Source: Enterobacteriaceae bacterium UBA3516 (GTDB lineage: Bacteria > Pseudomonadota > Gammaproteobacteria > Enterobacterales > Enterobacteriaceae). Taken from it: a DNA stretch of 18,338 nt. Of the stretch, positions 1-6,350 are shown piece after piece. The translations under genes were made by a program, and so were the position numbers. The stretch spans positions 1-18,338 of the forward strand of contig DFPL01000155.1 of NCBI GenBank assembly GCA_002377245.1, written 5' to 3'. The notes below the pieces were generated by a model. That model made no database searches. It was not told where the DNA came from and saw only the letters and a program-made list of their open reading frames with translations. Within the stretch, counting starts at the first letter, position 1. Every line of letters begins with the position of its first letter.

Positions 1-903
1 CAGTGAAATGGTCGCCAGCACCGAACCAAAAAACAGGTTCATGGCGCGCTGTACCTGATTGTTCAGCACCGCCTTCAGCGCCCCCAGACCTTCAGGGGAA
101 AGAATAAGCAGTGCCACTAAAAAGCCGGTAAAGGCCACTGGCGCGTTCATCTCGGTCAGGAGGTGCTCCAGCGGGTTGGCATTCATCTTGGTCACCGCAA
201 TGACGGCGATCAGGTGAACGATAAGCCAGGCCGTATGCCACAGGCTGCTATGGGCAGAGGGTTTGCCATGGTGCGGGTCGTCATCGTCGCCGTCATCCTC
301 ATGCTCATAGACAAACAAACTCTGGTGAGTTTTGGTCTGAATAAGCAGGAACACGCCGTACATCGCCGCAGAAATCAGTGCCACCAGCAGCGCCTGGCCG
401 GTGGTGAAGTTGCCACCCGGTAAGGCAACCGGGAAGACCAGAACAATCACCGCCAGCGGAAAGAGGGCAATTAAATACTGTTTGATACCGAACAGATTAA
501 CGTACTGGGTCGCGAATTTCCGTCCGCCAAGCAGCAGAGAGAAACCCACCAGACCACCCGTCACAATCATAATGATGGAGTAGAGCGTATCGCGCATTAG
601 CGTTGGCGCGGCATCGCCGGTCGCCATCAATGCAGAAATCAGACTCACTTCCAGTATGACCACGGAAAGACTCAAAATCAGAGAGCCGAAGGGTTCGCCG
701 AGACGGTGTGCCAGCACATCAGCATGGCGAACGACGCTAAAGGCACTGGCTAAAATACCGACCAGTGCCAGGGCATTTATCCCGATAACGACAGAGAGCG
801 ACTGGCTGTTACCCCAAAAAAACAGGACAGCCAGCGCCAGCGCCGGGAAAATAAGGGTTGTCTCCTTGTGGCGGGTCTTAACCGCCTCGTGTGTTGTTGT
901 CAT
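1..903 (-). CDS. chaA: ChaA, Ca2+/Na+/K+:H+ antiporter (3' end beyond the window)
   Basis: Inner-membrane cation/proton antiporter of the CaCA superfamily, which exports Na+, Ca2+ or K+ in exchange for protons, mainly at alkaline pH. Reading the minus strand from ATG at 903-901 gives 301 uninterrupted codons (N-terminus MTTTHEAVKTRHKE) up to the left edge. The E. coli protein has about 366 residues, so roughly the last 65 are missing. The first CaCA alpha repeat is visible at residues 69-89 (GEPFGSLILSLS, then VVILEVSLI). A strongly acidic cytoplasmic loop with a DDGDDDD run lies at 203-209, and the second repeat begins near 268 (LSPEGLGALKAVLNNQ). Several hydrophobic membrane segments are evident. 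The start is supported by GGAG six bases upstream of the ATG. The gene is divergent from chaB, as in E. coli. Confidence 0.95.
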   Translation of the reverse strand, partial: MTTTHEAVKTRHKETTLIFPALALAVLFFWGNSQSLSVVIGINALALVGILASAFSVVRHADVLAHRLGEPFGSLILSLSVVILEVSLISALMATGDAAPTLMRDTLYSIIMIVTGGLVGFSLLLGGRKFATQYVNLFGIKQYLIALFPLAVIVLVFPVALPGGNFTTGQALLVALISAAMYGVFLLIQTKTHQSLFVYEHEDDGDDDDPHHGKPSAHSSLWHTAWLIVHLIAVIAVTKMNANPLEHLLTEMNAPVAFTGFLVALLILSPEGLGALKAVLNNQVQRAMNLFFGSVLATISL

Positions 904-933
904 TTTTATCTCCATCCAGAGCAGGTATTTGTA

Positions 934-939
934 ATTATA
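934..939 (-). promoter_or_regulatory. Candidate chaA -10 box
   Basis: A perfect TATAAT is read on the minus strand 31 bases upstream of the chaA start codon. The matching -35 region is poor (TTTTAG at 17-base spacing), so this is a tentative sigma70 promoter. The 904-1173 spacer between chaA and chaB is AT-rich and must hold divergent promoters. I see no RNA gene or repeat in it. Confidence 0.4.
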
Positions 940-1095
940 GAAAGAATAAACAGCAGCTAAAATAGCAGACAAACGCTTATCTACAGGGGATTTTTACTTT
1001 TATTTACTACTTAAGCTGATTCTTATCTGAATAATGCATTAGTGAATGTTATTGATAAAAAATCCATTATTTACATCGGGATAGGTTTGTGGTGA

Positions 1096-1104
1096 TGCAA
1101 TAAT
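1096..1104 (+). promoter_or_regulatory. Candidate extended -10 for chaB
   Basis: TGCAATAAT resembles an extended -10 element (TGn followed by AATAAT) about 70 bases upstream of chaB. There is no convincing -35. This is a weak call made because chaB needs its own promoter in the divergent spacer. Confidence 0.25.
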
Positions 1105-1173
1105 TCAGTTGTTGCCTGGCAAACTTATGCGCTGGCGTCCAGACTTACTCTTTACCTCAAAAAGGAGTCAACG

Positions 1174-1404
1174 ATGCCCTATAAAAACAGAACCGACCTG
1201 CCTGATAACGTTCAGCATGTGCTGCCGGCACACGCGCAGGACATTTACAAAGAAGCCTTTAATAGCGCCTGGGACCAATATAAAGACAAAGACGATCGTC
1301 GCGGTGATGCCTCGCGGGAAGAAACCGCACACCGCGTGGCCTGGGCGGCGGTAAAAAATGATTATGAGAAAGGGGATGATGATAAATGGCATAAAAAGAA
1401 ATAA
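1174..1404 (+). CDS. chaB: ChaB, small acidic/basic accessory protein of the cha locus
   Basis: A 76-residue soluble protein, the same length as E. coli ChaB. It was described as a putative regulator of the ChaA cation antiporter, but its molecular role is not firmly established. The sequence starts MPYKNRTDLPDNVQHVLPAH and is rich in charged and aromatic residues. It has the helical ChaB core (QDIYKEAFNSAWDQY near residues 22-36), an ARxETAHRVAWAAVK-like segment in the middle, and a lysine-rich tail. The ATG is preceded by AGGAG with 7-base spacing, which fixes the start. It is divergent from chaA and upstream of chaC in the same direction with a 178-base gap, which holds a separate candidate promoter. 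Confidence 0.95.
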   Translation: MPYKNRTDLPDNVQHVLPAHAQDIYKEAFNSAWDQYKDKDDRRGDASREETAHRVAWAAVKNDYEKGDDDKWHKKK

Positions 1405-1485
1405 TTAGGCCATTTTATTAACCGCTTAAGATGAGTCTGACCGATGTTTCGCTTTAACCGCTCTGCAATGGCCTGCTGAGTTCAC

Positions 1486-1514
1486 TTGAAAACGGCCTGT
1501 GAATTGCATATCGT
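1486..1514 (+). promoter_or_regulatory. Candidate sigma70 promoter of chaC
   Basis: TTGAAA (1486-1491) and TATCGT (1509-1514) are separated by exactly 17 bases, which is a reasonable sigma70 arrangement. It would start transcription near 1521, about 60 bases before chaC. This suggests chaC can be transcribed separately from chaB. Confidence 0.4.
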
Positions 1515-1582
1515 CATTGCAAAGTGCCATGAAGGCAGCAGTAAAGTCGTCGCAAGGAAGCACGCAGTGGTGGAGGTAGAAA

Positions 1583-2278
1583 GTGATAACACGTGATTTC
1601 TTGATGAAGGCGGACTGCAAAACCGCATTTGGCGACATTGAAGCCTCCCTGCTTTGGTCAGCAGAGCAGCGGGCGGCGTCTCTGGCCGCTACCCTGGCCT
1701 GTCGGCCGGATGATGGCCCGGTGTGGATATTTGGCTACGGTTCGCTGATGTGGAACCCCGCGCTGGAATTTGTTGAATCCTGCACTGGTACGCTTGTGGG
1801 CTGGCACCGCGCCTTTTGCCTGCGGCTGACCGCAGGGCGCGGTACGGCATGCCAGCCAGGCCGCATGCTTGCACTGAAAGAGGGCGGGCGCACCACGGGC
1901 GTGGCTTATCGTCTGCCTGAAACGGATCTTTATGACGAGCTGACGCTGCTCTGGAAGCGGGAAATGATTACCGGCTGCTATCTGCCGAGCTGGCGCAAAC
2001 TGGCGCTCGATGACGGTCGAACCGTTAACGCGCTGGTGTTTATCATGGATCCTCGCCACCCCCTCTATGAATCCGATACCCGTACCCAGGTTATCGCGCC
2101 CTTAATCGCCACCGCAACCGGTCCCCTTGGCACCAATGCGCAGTATCTTTTCTCGCTTGAGCAAGAACTTATCAAGCTGGGGATGCAGGACGACTGTCTT
2201 AACGAGCTGGTCGGGCGGGTGCGCGGACTGTTGGCGGGAGAAAAGCCAGGCCCGGAAATGAAGCCTGGCTATGCCTGA
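1583..2278 (+). CDS. chaC: ChaC, glutathione-specific gamma-glutamylcyclotransferase
   Basis: Cytosolic ChaC-family enzyme that cleaves glutathione to 5-oxoproline and Cys-Gly. At 231 residues it has the same length as E. coli ChaC and is nearly collinear with it. The family signature GYGSLMW (residues 51-57) forms the substrate-binding loop. The probable catalytic glutamate is E127 in WKREM, by analogy with the Arg-Glu pair of eukaryotic ChaC proteins. Translation starts at GTG (1583), supported by a strong GGAGG at 1572-1576 with 6-base spacing. The gene converges with the DUF1883-like gene, leaving only 7 bases between the two stop codons. Despite its name and position, its activity is glutathione degradation, and any link to cation transport is unproven. 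Confidence 0.95.
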   Translation: MITRDFLMKADCKTAFGDIEASLLWSAEQRAASLAATLACRPDDGPVWIFGYGSLMWNPALEFVESCTGTLVGWHRAFCLRLTAGRGTACQPGRMLALKEGGRTTGVAYRLPETDLYDELTLLWKREMITGCYLPSWRKLALDDGRTVNALVFIMDPRHPLYESDTRTQVIAPLIATATGPLGTNAQYLFSLEQELIKLGMQDDCLNELVGRVRGLLAGEKPGPEMKPGYA

Positions 2279-2291
2279 AACGTAATCAGGC
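2273..2291. terminator. Small hairpin spanning both convergent stop codons
   Basis: GCCTGA (2273-2278) pairs perfectly with TCAGGC (2286-2291) around a 7-base loop. The left arm ends in the chaC TGA and the right arm contains the reverse-strand TGA of the small downstream gene. No T-run follows on either strand, so it is at best a weak bidirectional 3' end element. Confidence 0.3.
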
Positions 2292-2531
2292 TGGAACGTA
2301 GCTGATTGAGTGCTCCAGCGTCTGGCTGTGGCTATCGATCAGCACATTCCAGACACCGCTGTACGGCACGGCCAGATACGCGCTGGCGCGATTCTGGACG
2401 CTGAGAACATCTTGCTGAGCGGCGGAGGTTTTATTCTTCTCGCTCATCAAATGGATATGACAATTTTCAGAACACCGTACAACTACCGTATCCCCACCAA
2501 ATAACTTCAAACTTGTTTTTACCAACGCCAT
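2286..2531 (-). CDS. Small DUF1883-like protein of unknown function
   Basis: An 81-residue protein starting MALVKTSLKLFGGDTVVV. The pattern GDTVVVRCSENCHIHLM in the first half and AYLAVPYSGVWNVLID in the second resembles the DUF1883 family of small beta-rich proteins, whose function I do not know. Two cysteines lie close together (RCSENC). It has no signal peptide or membrane segment. The frame could be extended upstream to 2603 (105 residues), but the extra part is unlike the family and crosses a CRP-like site, so I prefer the ATG at 2531; its ribosome site (GGGG, 6 bases away) is only fair. The gene is monocistronic, convergent with chaC, with its own regulatory region. The E. coli K-12 locus, as I remember it, lacks this gene here. 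Confidence 0.65.
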   Translation of the reverse strand: MALVKTSLKLFGGDTVVVRCSENCHIHLMSEKNKTSAAQQDVLSVQNRASAYLAVPYSGVWNVLIDSHSQTLEHSISYVPA

Positions 2532-2581
2532 TTTCAACCCCGTCGTTATCAACAACGCACTCCCTGCGGGAAGCTCCCGTG

Positions 2582-2597
2582 TGTGATGTCGTTCACA
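2582..2597. promoter_or_regulatory. Perfect-core CRP-like site
   Basis: TGTGA (2582-2586), six bases, TCACA (2593-2597) matches the CRP core consensus exactly. Its centre is 58 bases upstream of the start codon of the minus-strand DUF1883-like gene, a plausible activator position. No plus-strand gene begins nearby, so that gene is the likely target. Confidence 0.6.
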
Positions 2598-2638
2598 AAT
2601 CACTTATGGCATAACACCAAACGCGAGCGGGTCAGATG

Positions 2639-2652
2639 CTGATTTTGATCAA
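2639..2652. promoter_or_regulatory. FNR-like site
   Basis: CTGATTTTGATCAA matches the FNR consensus TTGAT-N4-ATCAA with one mismatch, in the first base. It lies 49 bases further upstream than the end of the CRP-like site. This suggests oxygen control of the same small gene, but single FNR-like matches occur by chance and no binding is shown. Confidence 0.4.
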
Positions 2653-2702
2653 CGAATGTCGTAACGATTAAACAAAAATGACAATATTCGGCGGGGAAAT
2701 GG

Positions 2703-2737
2703 GTCGGCGCATTAAATCGTGGAAAAAATGCGCCGAC
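2703..2737. repeat. 11-bp perfect inverted repeat 3' of the chemoreceptor gene
   Basis: GTCGGCGCATT (2703-2713) and AATGCGCCGAC (2727-2737) are exact reverse complements around a 13-base loop. The hairpin lies 7 bases past the chemoreceptor stop codon on the minus strand, so it is probably its transcript end or 3' stabiliser. There is no T-run after it, so it is not a classical intrinsic terminator. Confidence 0.55.
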
Positions 2738-2743
2738 AGGAGA

Positions 2744-4528
2744 TTAAATGCGGAAATGTCCGGCGGTTTCAGCAAGCTCCCCCGCCTGAGACTGAAGGGC
2801 ACCGGCTGCGGCGGCCGACTGAATCACCAGTTCAGCATTCTGCTGTACCATGCGGTCCAGATCGATAACCGCATGGTTGATCTCCTGAATGCCTTTCATC
2901 TGCTCGTTGGTCGCCACCGTTATCTCACGCATGATGACCGATACGCTGTCGATGCTTGAGACAATATCGCCCATGCTGTCTCCCGCCAGGCGCACATAGC
3001 GTGAACCGGTGGCGACGCTTTCGGTCGTGGAATCAATCAAAGTTTTAATCTCTTTTGCCGCCTGCGCGCTGCGGCTTGCCAGGTTACGGACTTCGCCAGC
3101 CACTACCGCAAAACCGCGACCCTGCTCACCGGCACGGGCCGCTTCCACGGCGGCGTTCAGCGCCAGAATATTGGTCTGGAAGGCGATACCATCAATAACG
3201 CTGGTAATATCCCCAATCCTTGCCGAGGCCACTTCGATCGTCTGCATCGTGCTGATGGCCTGCGAGACCACCTGGCCGCCGCGGGACGCCGCTTCAGATG
3301 CGGTATGGGCCTGAGCGTTCGCCTGTGCCGCCGAGTCGGTTGACTGGGCGACGGACGCGGTGATTTGCTCAACGGCGCTGGCGGTTTCCCGCAGGCTGGA
3401 CGCGGCCTGTTCGGTGCGCCCGGAGAGATCGTGGTTTCCGGCGGCAATCTCCTGCGCCGCCTGTTTGACGGAGGTGCTTGAATCACGCAGCTTCATCATC
3501 ACCACCGACAGCTTGTCGCTGAAGGCGTTAAACGCATGCGCGATTTGCGCCACTTCATCATTGCCCTGTTCCGGCAGGCGTTGGGAGAGATCGTCGGTGC
3601 CGTTGCTGATGGCGTTCATCGCATCGCGAATGGTCACCAGTCTTTTGAGCATCGTCGCCACAATCCAGTGCATTAACGCCCCGGCAATCAGTACCAGCAC
3701 AACCAGCGACATCGCTGAGGCTTTAAGCTGGGCGCGCAGGCCGGTGGTGGAGTCCGCACTGTCGAGTGCCACCACCAGTTGCCACTGAGTACCGTTGACT
3801 TTGGTGGCGATAAATTCTTTATCCGTATCCGCAAAGGTGCCGTGTGCGGCTTTACCGGACAGCAACTCGCTTAACGCGACACCCCCGATCGCATCCGTAT
3901 AGGGTTTAAGCGTCAGTTTGCCGTCGTTGGCAGCGATAATCGTGCCGTCGCTGTCAAGTAACATGCCGCTGCTGTTCGGCGTTGGGCTGATGCCGTGTAC
4001 GTTGGCGACCACGCTGTCCATTGAGACGTCGCCGGACACTACCGCTTTCAGCGTGCCGTTCTCTTTCACTGGCACCGCGAAGGTCACCACCAGCTTACCG
4101 CTGCCCGCATCCACGTAAGGCGCAGTGACAACCGGCGCGTCGGCTTTTACGGCCTGCTGATACCACGGACGAATGGTCGGGTCATAATCCGCCGGCACGC
4201 CGTCAGGATTAGAGAATTTCGCCGCTTTGCTGGCGTAACCGACGTAAACGTTGATGAAACCGCCCGCCTGCGCGACCTGAGTGAAGACCGGAACGGGGTC
4301 CTCCGAGAGGGCCGCTTTCTGTAACGAGGAGACCGCGGTCATTTTGTTGTTTACCCAGTCGCTAATCGCCAGACTGTGACTGCTGCTGGTGCCGGCGAGA
4401 ATATCCTGCTGAGCGTTTTGGTTATGCTGACTGGTTACCTGATAGTTAATAACCGTGTTGAGAAGCAACGCAACGGCGAGACAGCCCGCTGTCGCTGCAA
4501 TAATACGAGCGCGAATCGATCTAAACAT
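2744..4528 (-). CDS. Methyl-accepting chemotaxis protein with dCACHE amino-acid-type sensor
   Basis: A 594-residue transmembrane chemoreceptor. Order: short cytoplasmic N-terminus, TM1 (about 8-30), periplasmic dCACHE_1 sensor (about 38-268), TM2 (about 271-292), HAMP (about 293-345) and the coiled-coil signalling domain. The kinase-control tip contains GIAFQTNILALNAAVEAARA at 447-466. The sensor has Y115, R120, W122, Y123, Y138, D140 and D167, with the spacing of the amino-acid-binding dCACHE motif known from PctA-type receptors, so amino acids are the likely ligands. The C-terminus ends ETAGHFRI and lacks the NWETF-type CheR-docking pentapeptide. The frame is open upstream to 4606, but the ATG at 4528 is chosen because the N-terminus then begins MFRSIRARII in Tsr/Tar style and a FliA-like promoter lies just upstream, inside the longer reading. 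Confidence 0.93.
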   Translation of the reverse strand: MFRSIRARIIAATAGCLAVALLLNTVINYQVTSQHNQNAQQDILAGTSSSHSLAISDWVNNKMTAVSSLQKAALSEDPVPVFTQVAQAGGFINVYVGYASKAAKFSNPDGVPADYDPTIRPWYQQAVKADAPVVTAPYVDAGSGKLVVTFAVPVKENGTLKAVVSGDVSMDSVVANVHGISPTPNSSGMLLDSDGTIIAANDGKLTLKPYTDAIGGVALSELLSGKAAHGTFADTDKEFIATKVNGTQWQLVVALDSADSTTGLRAQLKASAMSLVVLVLIAGALMHWIVATMLKRLVTIRDAMNAISNGTDDLSQRLPEQGNDEVAQIAHAFNAFSDKLSVVMMKLRDSSTSVKQAAQEIAAGNHDLSGRTEQAASSLRETASAVEQITASVAQSTDSAAQANAQAHTASEAASRGGQVVSQAISTMQTIEVASARIGDITSVIDGIAFQTNILALNAAVEAARAGEQGRGFAVVAGEVRNLASRSAQAAKEIKTLIDSTTESVATGSRYVRLAGDSMGDIVSSIDSVSVIMREITVATNEQMKGIQEINHAVIDLDRMVQQNAELVIQSAAAAGALQSQAGELAETAGHFRI

Positions 4529-4560
4529 ATTTATAGTACCTGCTGTGTTGTCTTTAACCC

Positions 4561-4588
4561 CTATCGGCAACGCAGCAGGCAAACTTGA
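4561..4588 (-). promoter_or_regulatory. FliA (sigma28)-like flagellar promoter of the chemoreceptor gene
   Basis: Read on the minus strand, TCAAGTTT (4588-4581) and GCCGATAG (4568-4561) match the enterobacterial sigma28 elements TAAAGTTT and GCCGATAA. The spacer is 12 bases rather than the usual 11. Transcription would start near 4553, leaving a leader of about 25 bases before the ATG at 4528. This places the receptor in the late flagellar and chemotaxis regulon and supports the chosen start. Confidence 0.65.
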
Positions 4589-4635
4589 TGCCGCGCGGGC
4601 ACCCATAAGAAAATAATATTAAAGCATCGCGATAA

Positions 4636-4989
4636 TTAGAATGTTAATACTTTGTCCGCTGCCAGCGTCCACTGCGCCAGTTCAACGAGTGTGCCTATTT
4701 CCACGCCATCAATCAGCGGCAGGGCGGTAATACCGCGCCCGTCGGTACAGGTTTTGCACAGTTTTACCGCTACGCCCTGTGCGGTCAGGATCTCCAGCAT
4801 CTGCTGAATGTTGTAGCCTTCAGCCGGTTTCTGCCCGCGTAACCCGGCCGTCACCGCGTCAGACATCAAAAACAGACGCAGCTGCAATCCACTTTCCTGT
4901 TCACGCAGGGCAATCGCCAGACGCAGGCTATTAAACAAGGATTCACTGCCGTAGGCGGCGCCATTCGCCACAATCACTATCTTTTGCAT
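4636..4989 (-). CDS. ychN: YchN, DsrE/DsrF-like cytosolic protein
   Basis: A 117-residue protein of the DsrE/F-like fold, the same length as E. coli YchN, which crystallised as a homohexamer and whose function is unknown. Typical features are the start MQKIVIVANGAAYGSESLFN, the segment LFLMSDAVTAGL, and the paired cysteines LCKTCTDGRG, which resemble the sulfur-carrier cysteine region of DsrE relatives. A GTG two codons upstream (4995) is possible but overlaps the ribosome site. With ATG at 4989 there is AAGGAG 5 bases away, so that start is chosen. It is divergent from nasR with only 67 bases between start codons. It sits between the chemoreceptor gene and the nas genes. Confidence 0.93.
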   Translation of the reverse strand: MQKIVIVANGAAYGSESLFNSLRLAIALREQESGLQLRLFLMSDAVTAGLRGQKPAEGYNIQQMLEILTAQGVAVKLCKTCTDGRGITALPLIDGVEIGTLVELAQWTLAADKVLTF

Positions 4990-5056
4990 CTTCACTCCTT
5001 CGAGGGGGCATGGTTATTGCTTCTTATCCGTTAAGAGAATGAAACGGAGAGTCAGC
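4990..5056. other. Short divergent ychN-nasR spacer
   Basis: Only 67 bases separate the two divergent start codons, and they must hold a ribosome site and promoter for each gene. I can see both ribosome sites, but no convincing sigma70 promoter pair for nasR. Part of the promoter sequence may therefore lie inside the ychN coding region. Confidence 0.5.
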
Positions 5057-6235
5057 ATGAATGAACGGACCGACGCCACAGGCTGGTTTCACTACGCGCG
5101 TCACATCCAGAAAAACCAACTTCGCCAGCTTGCTGAACTGGGTGTGCTGGCCGGGAAAATCAGCCATCTGACCCACATGCTTCAGTGCGAGCGGGGGGCG
5201 TCAAATATTTGGCTGTGCTCCCGTGGGCGGCTCTATGGGCTGGAGTGCCGCGCCAGTAGTGCGCTGGCAGATGAGCAGATAGCCGCGCTGTTACCGTTAC
5301 TTGCCGGACTCAGGCCATTGACCAGTAGCGCATTATGCCATCGAATCGCGACCGCTGTTGCCGGGCTGGAGCAACTTCCCGCACTCAGAGAGCAAATAAA
5401 AGCGCAGACGGTTACCGCCGACCAGGCTATGGGGCAGTTCAGCGGGATTATCGGTCATTTGCTGAGTATTATTCCCCAACTGAATGACAGCATTGACGAT
5501 CCGACCATTGCCGCCAGACTGGTGGCGCTTTACAGCTTTATGCAGGGAAAAGAGCTGGTGGGGCAGGAACGCGCGTTGGGAGCGATGGGGTTTACCGAGG
5601 GCCGGTTCAGCGAGGGGCAACGTCAGGCCCTGGTAGATCGCATTGACGGCCAGCAGCCCTGTTTTGACACCTTCATTTCGCTCTCAGAACCCACCTTAGC
5701 GGCGTTGTTTAGCAAAGCGTGCGGGGCGGGGCTGGACATTGAGCAGATGCGCCGCCTGGCCTGCACGCGCACGCCTCCTGCCGACGGCGGTGATAACGCC
5801 CTACGCTGGTTCACGCTGCAAACTCAGCGCCTCGAACACCTGCGGGCGCTGGAAGAGTTGCTCATCAACGCGCTTAATAGCGAGACCGACCGTCTACTGA
5901 GTGAGGATGATGAGGTCATTGCGTTGAATACGCGCCTGTTTACGCCAGACACCGTGCAGCGGTACCACGAAAAAGCGCTGCTGCCACTGGTGCGTCAGCA
6001 GGCGCAGGAAATTGAACAACTCAGCCAACAACTGGCTTCTCTGCAAGACATGCTTGAAGAGCGCAAGGTCATTGATAAAGCCAAAATTGTGTTGATGAAT
6101 CATCAAAAGATGAGCGAGGAGCAGGCCTGGCAGTGTCTGCGTAAAATGGCAATGGATAAAAATCAGCGGATGGTGGAAATCGCTCGTGCGCTGCTGACCG
6201 TCCGCGCGTTGTGGGAAGTAACACCTAAGGAGTAG
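5057..6235 (+). CDS. nasR: NasR, nitrate/nitrite-responsive transcription antiterminator
   Basis: A 392-residue positive regulator of the nasF operon. In Klebsiella oxytoca, NasR senses nitrate or nitrite and binds the nasF leader RNA to prevent termination. The N-terminal part (about 30-270) is the all-helical NIT sensor. The C-terminal about 60 residues are an ANTAR RNA-binding domain, recognisable by RKVIDKAKIVLMNHQKMSEE followed by an Ala- and Met-rich helical segment ending ALLTVRALWEV. A helical coiled-coil linker joins them. The frame opens at 5039, but ATG at 5057 is chosen because GGAG stands 7 bases upstream and the length then fits the family (about 393). It lies directly upstream of its target operon, and I see no terminator between nasR and the nasF promoter. 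Confidence 0.95.
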   Translation: MNERTDATGWFHYARHIQKNQLRQLAELGVLAGKISHLTHMLQCERGASNIWLCSRGRLYGLECRASSALADEQIAALLPLLAGLRPLTSSALCHRIATAVAGLEQLPALREQIKAQTVTADQAMGQFSGIIGHLLSIIPQLNDSIDDPTIAARLVALYSFMQGKELVGQERALGAMGFTEGRFSEGQRQALVDRIDGQQPCFDTFISLSEPTLAALFSKACGAGLDIEQMRRLACTRTPPADGGDNALRWFTLQTQRLEHLRALEELLINALNSETDRLLSEDDEVIALNTRLFTPDTVQRYHEKALLPLVRQQAQEIEQLSQQLASLQDMLEERKVIDKAKIVLMNHQKMSEEQAWQCLRKMAMDKNQRMVEIARALLTVRALWEVTPKE

Positions 6236-6274
6236 CTGCACGCTCAATGGGCATTTGCTGCACAATGACCGTGC
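6235..6274 (+). promoter_or_regulatory. Tandem NtrC-like enhancer sites of the nasF operon
   Basis: GCAC-N7-GTGC (6260-6274) matches the NtrC dyad. A second, weaker dyad GCAC-N7-GGGC (6238-6252) lies exactly 22 bases upstream, two helical turns away. Both are embedded in a direct repeat GCTGCAC (6235-6241 and 6257-6263). The centres fall at about -106 and -84 from the predicted start site, typical for NtrC activation of sigma54 promoters. The first repeat begins at the last base of the nasR stop codon. Confidence 0.7.
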
Positions 6275-6308
6275 GAAAGCAGCCCTCCATAGGCACAAAA
6301 GCGGCTCA

Positions 6309-6332
6309 ATGTGCCGGAAATTTCTGGCACAT
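6309..6332. repeat. 24-base near-perfect palindrome over the -24 element
   Basis: Eleven of 12 base pairs match in the palindrome centred between 6320 and 6321. The arms are ATGTGCC and GGCACAT and the core is GAAATTTC. The right arm contains the -24 box of the sigma54 promoter. It could be an operator or a sigma54-independent feature, but no function is known to me. Confidence 0.55.
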
Positions 6333-6340
6333 CCCTTGCA
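6325..6340 (+). promoter_or_regulatory. Sigma54 promoter of the nasF operon
   Basis: TGGCAC (6325-6330), five bases, TTGCA (6336-6340) is a near-consensus -24/-12 promoter, with GG and GC at the required spacing. Transcription would begin near 6351, giving a leader of about 114 bases, close to the roughly 119-base leader described for K. oxytoca nasF. It implies expression under nitrogen limitation. Confidence 0.85.
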
Positions 6341-6350
6341 TTACTGAATA

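Noticed and set aside
1168..1392. 74-codon minus-strand frame opposite chaB
   Set aside because: chaB matches its family in length and sequence and has a strong ribosome site; the opposite frame has none of these.
2678..2959. 93-codon plus-strand frame over the chemoreceptor 3' end
   Set aside because: It is opposite the conserved signalling domain and has no homologous features.
4529..4606. Upstream start extending the chemoreceptor by 26 residues
   Set aside because: The FliA-like promoter sits inside this stretch, and the extension does not resemble a receptor N-terminus.
5039..5056. Earlier ATG for NasR
   Set aside because: The ATG at 5057 has a well placed GGAG and gives the usual family length.
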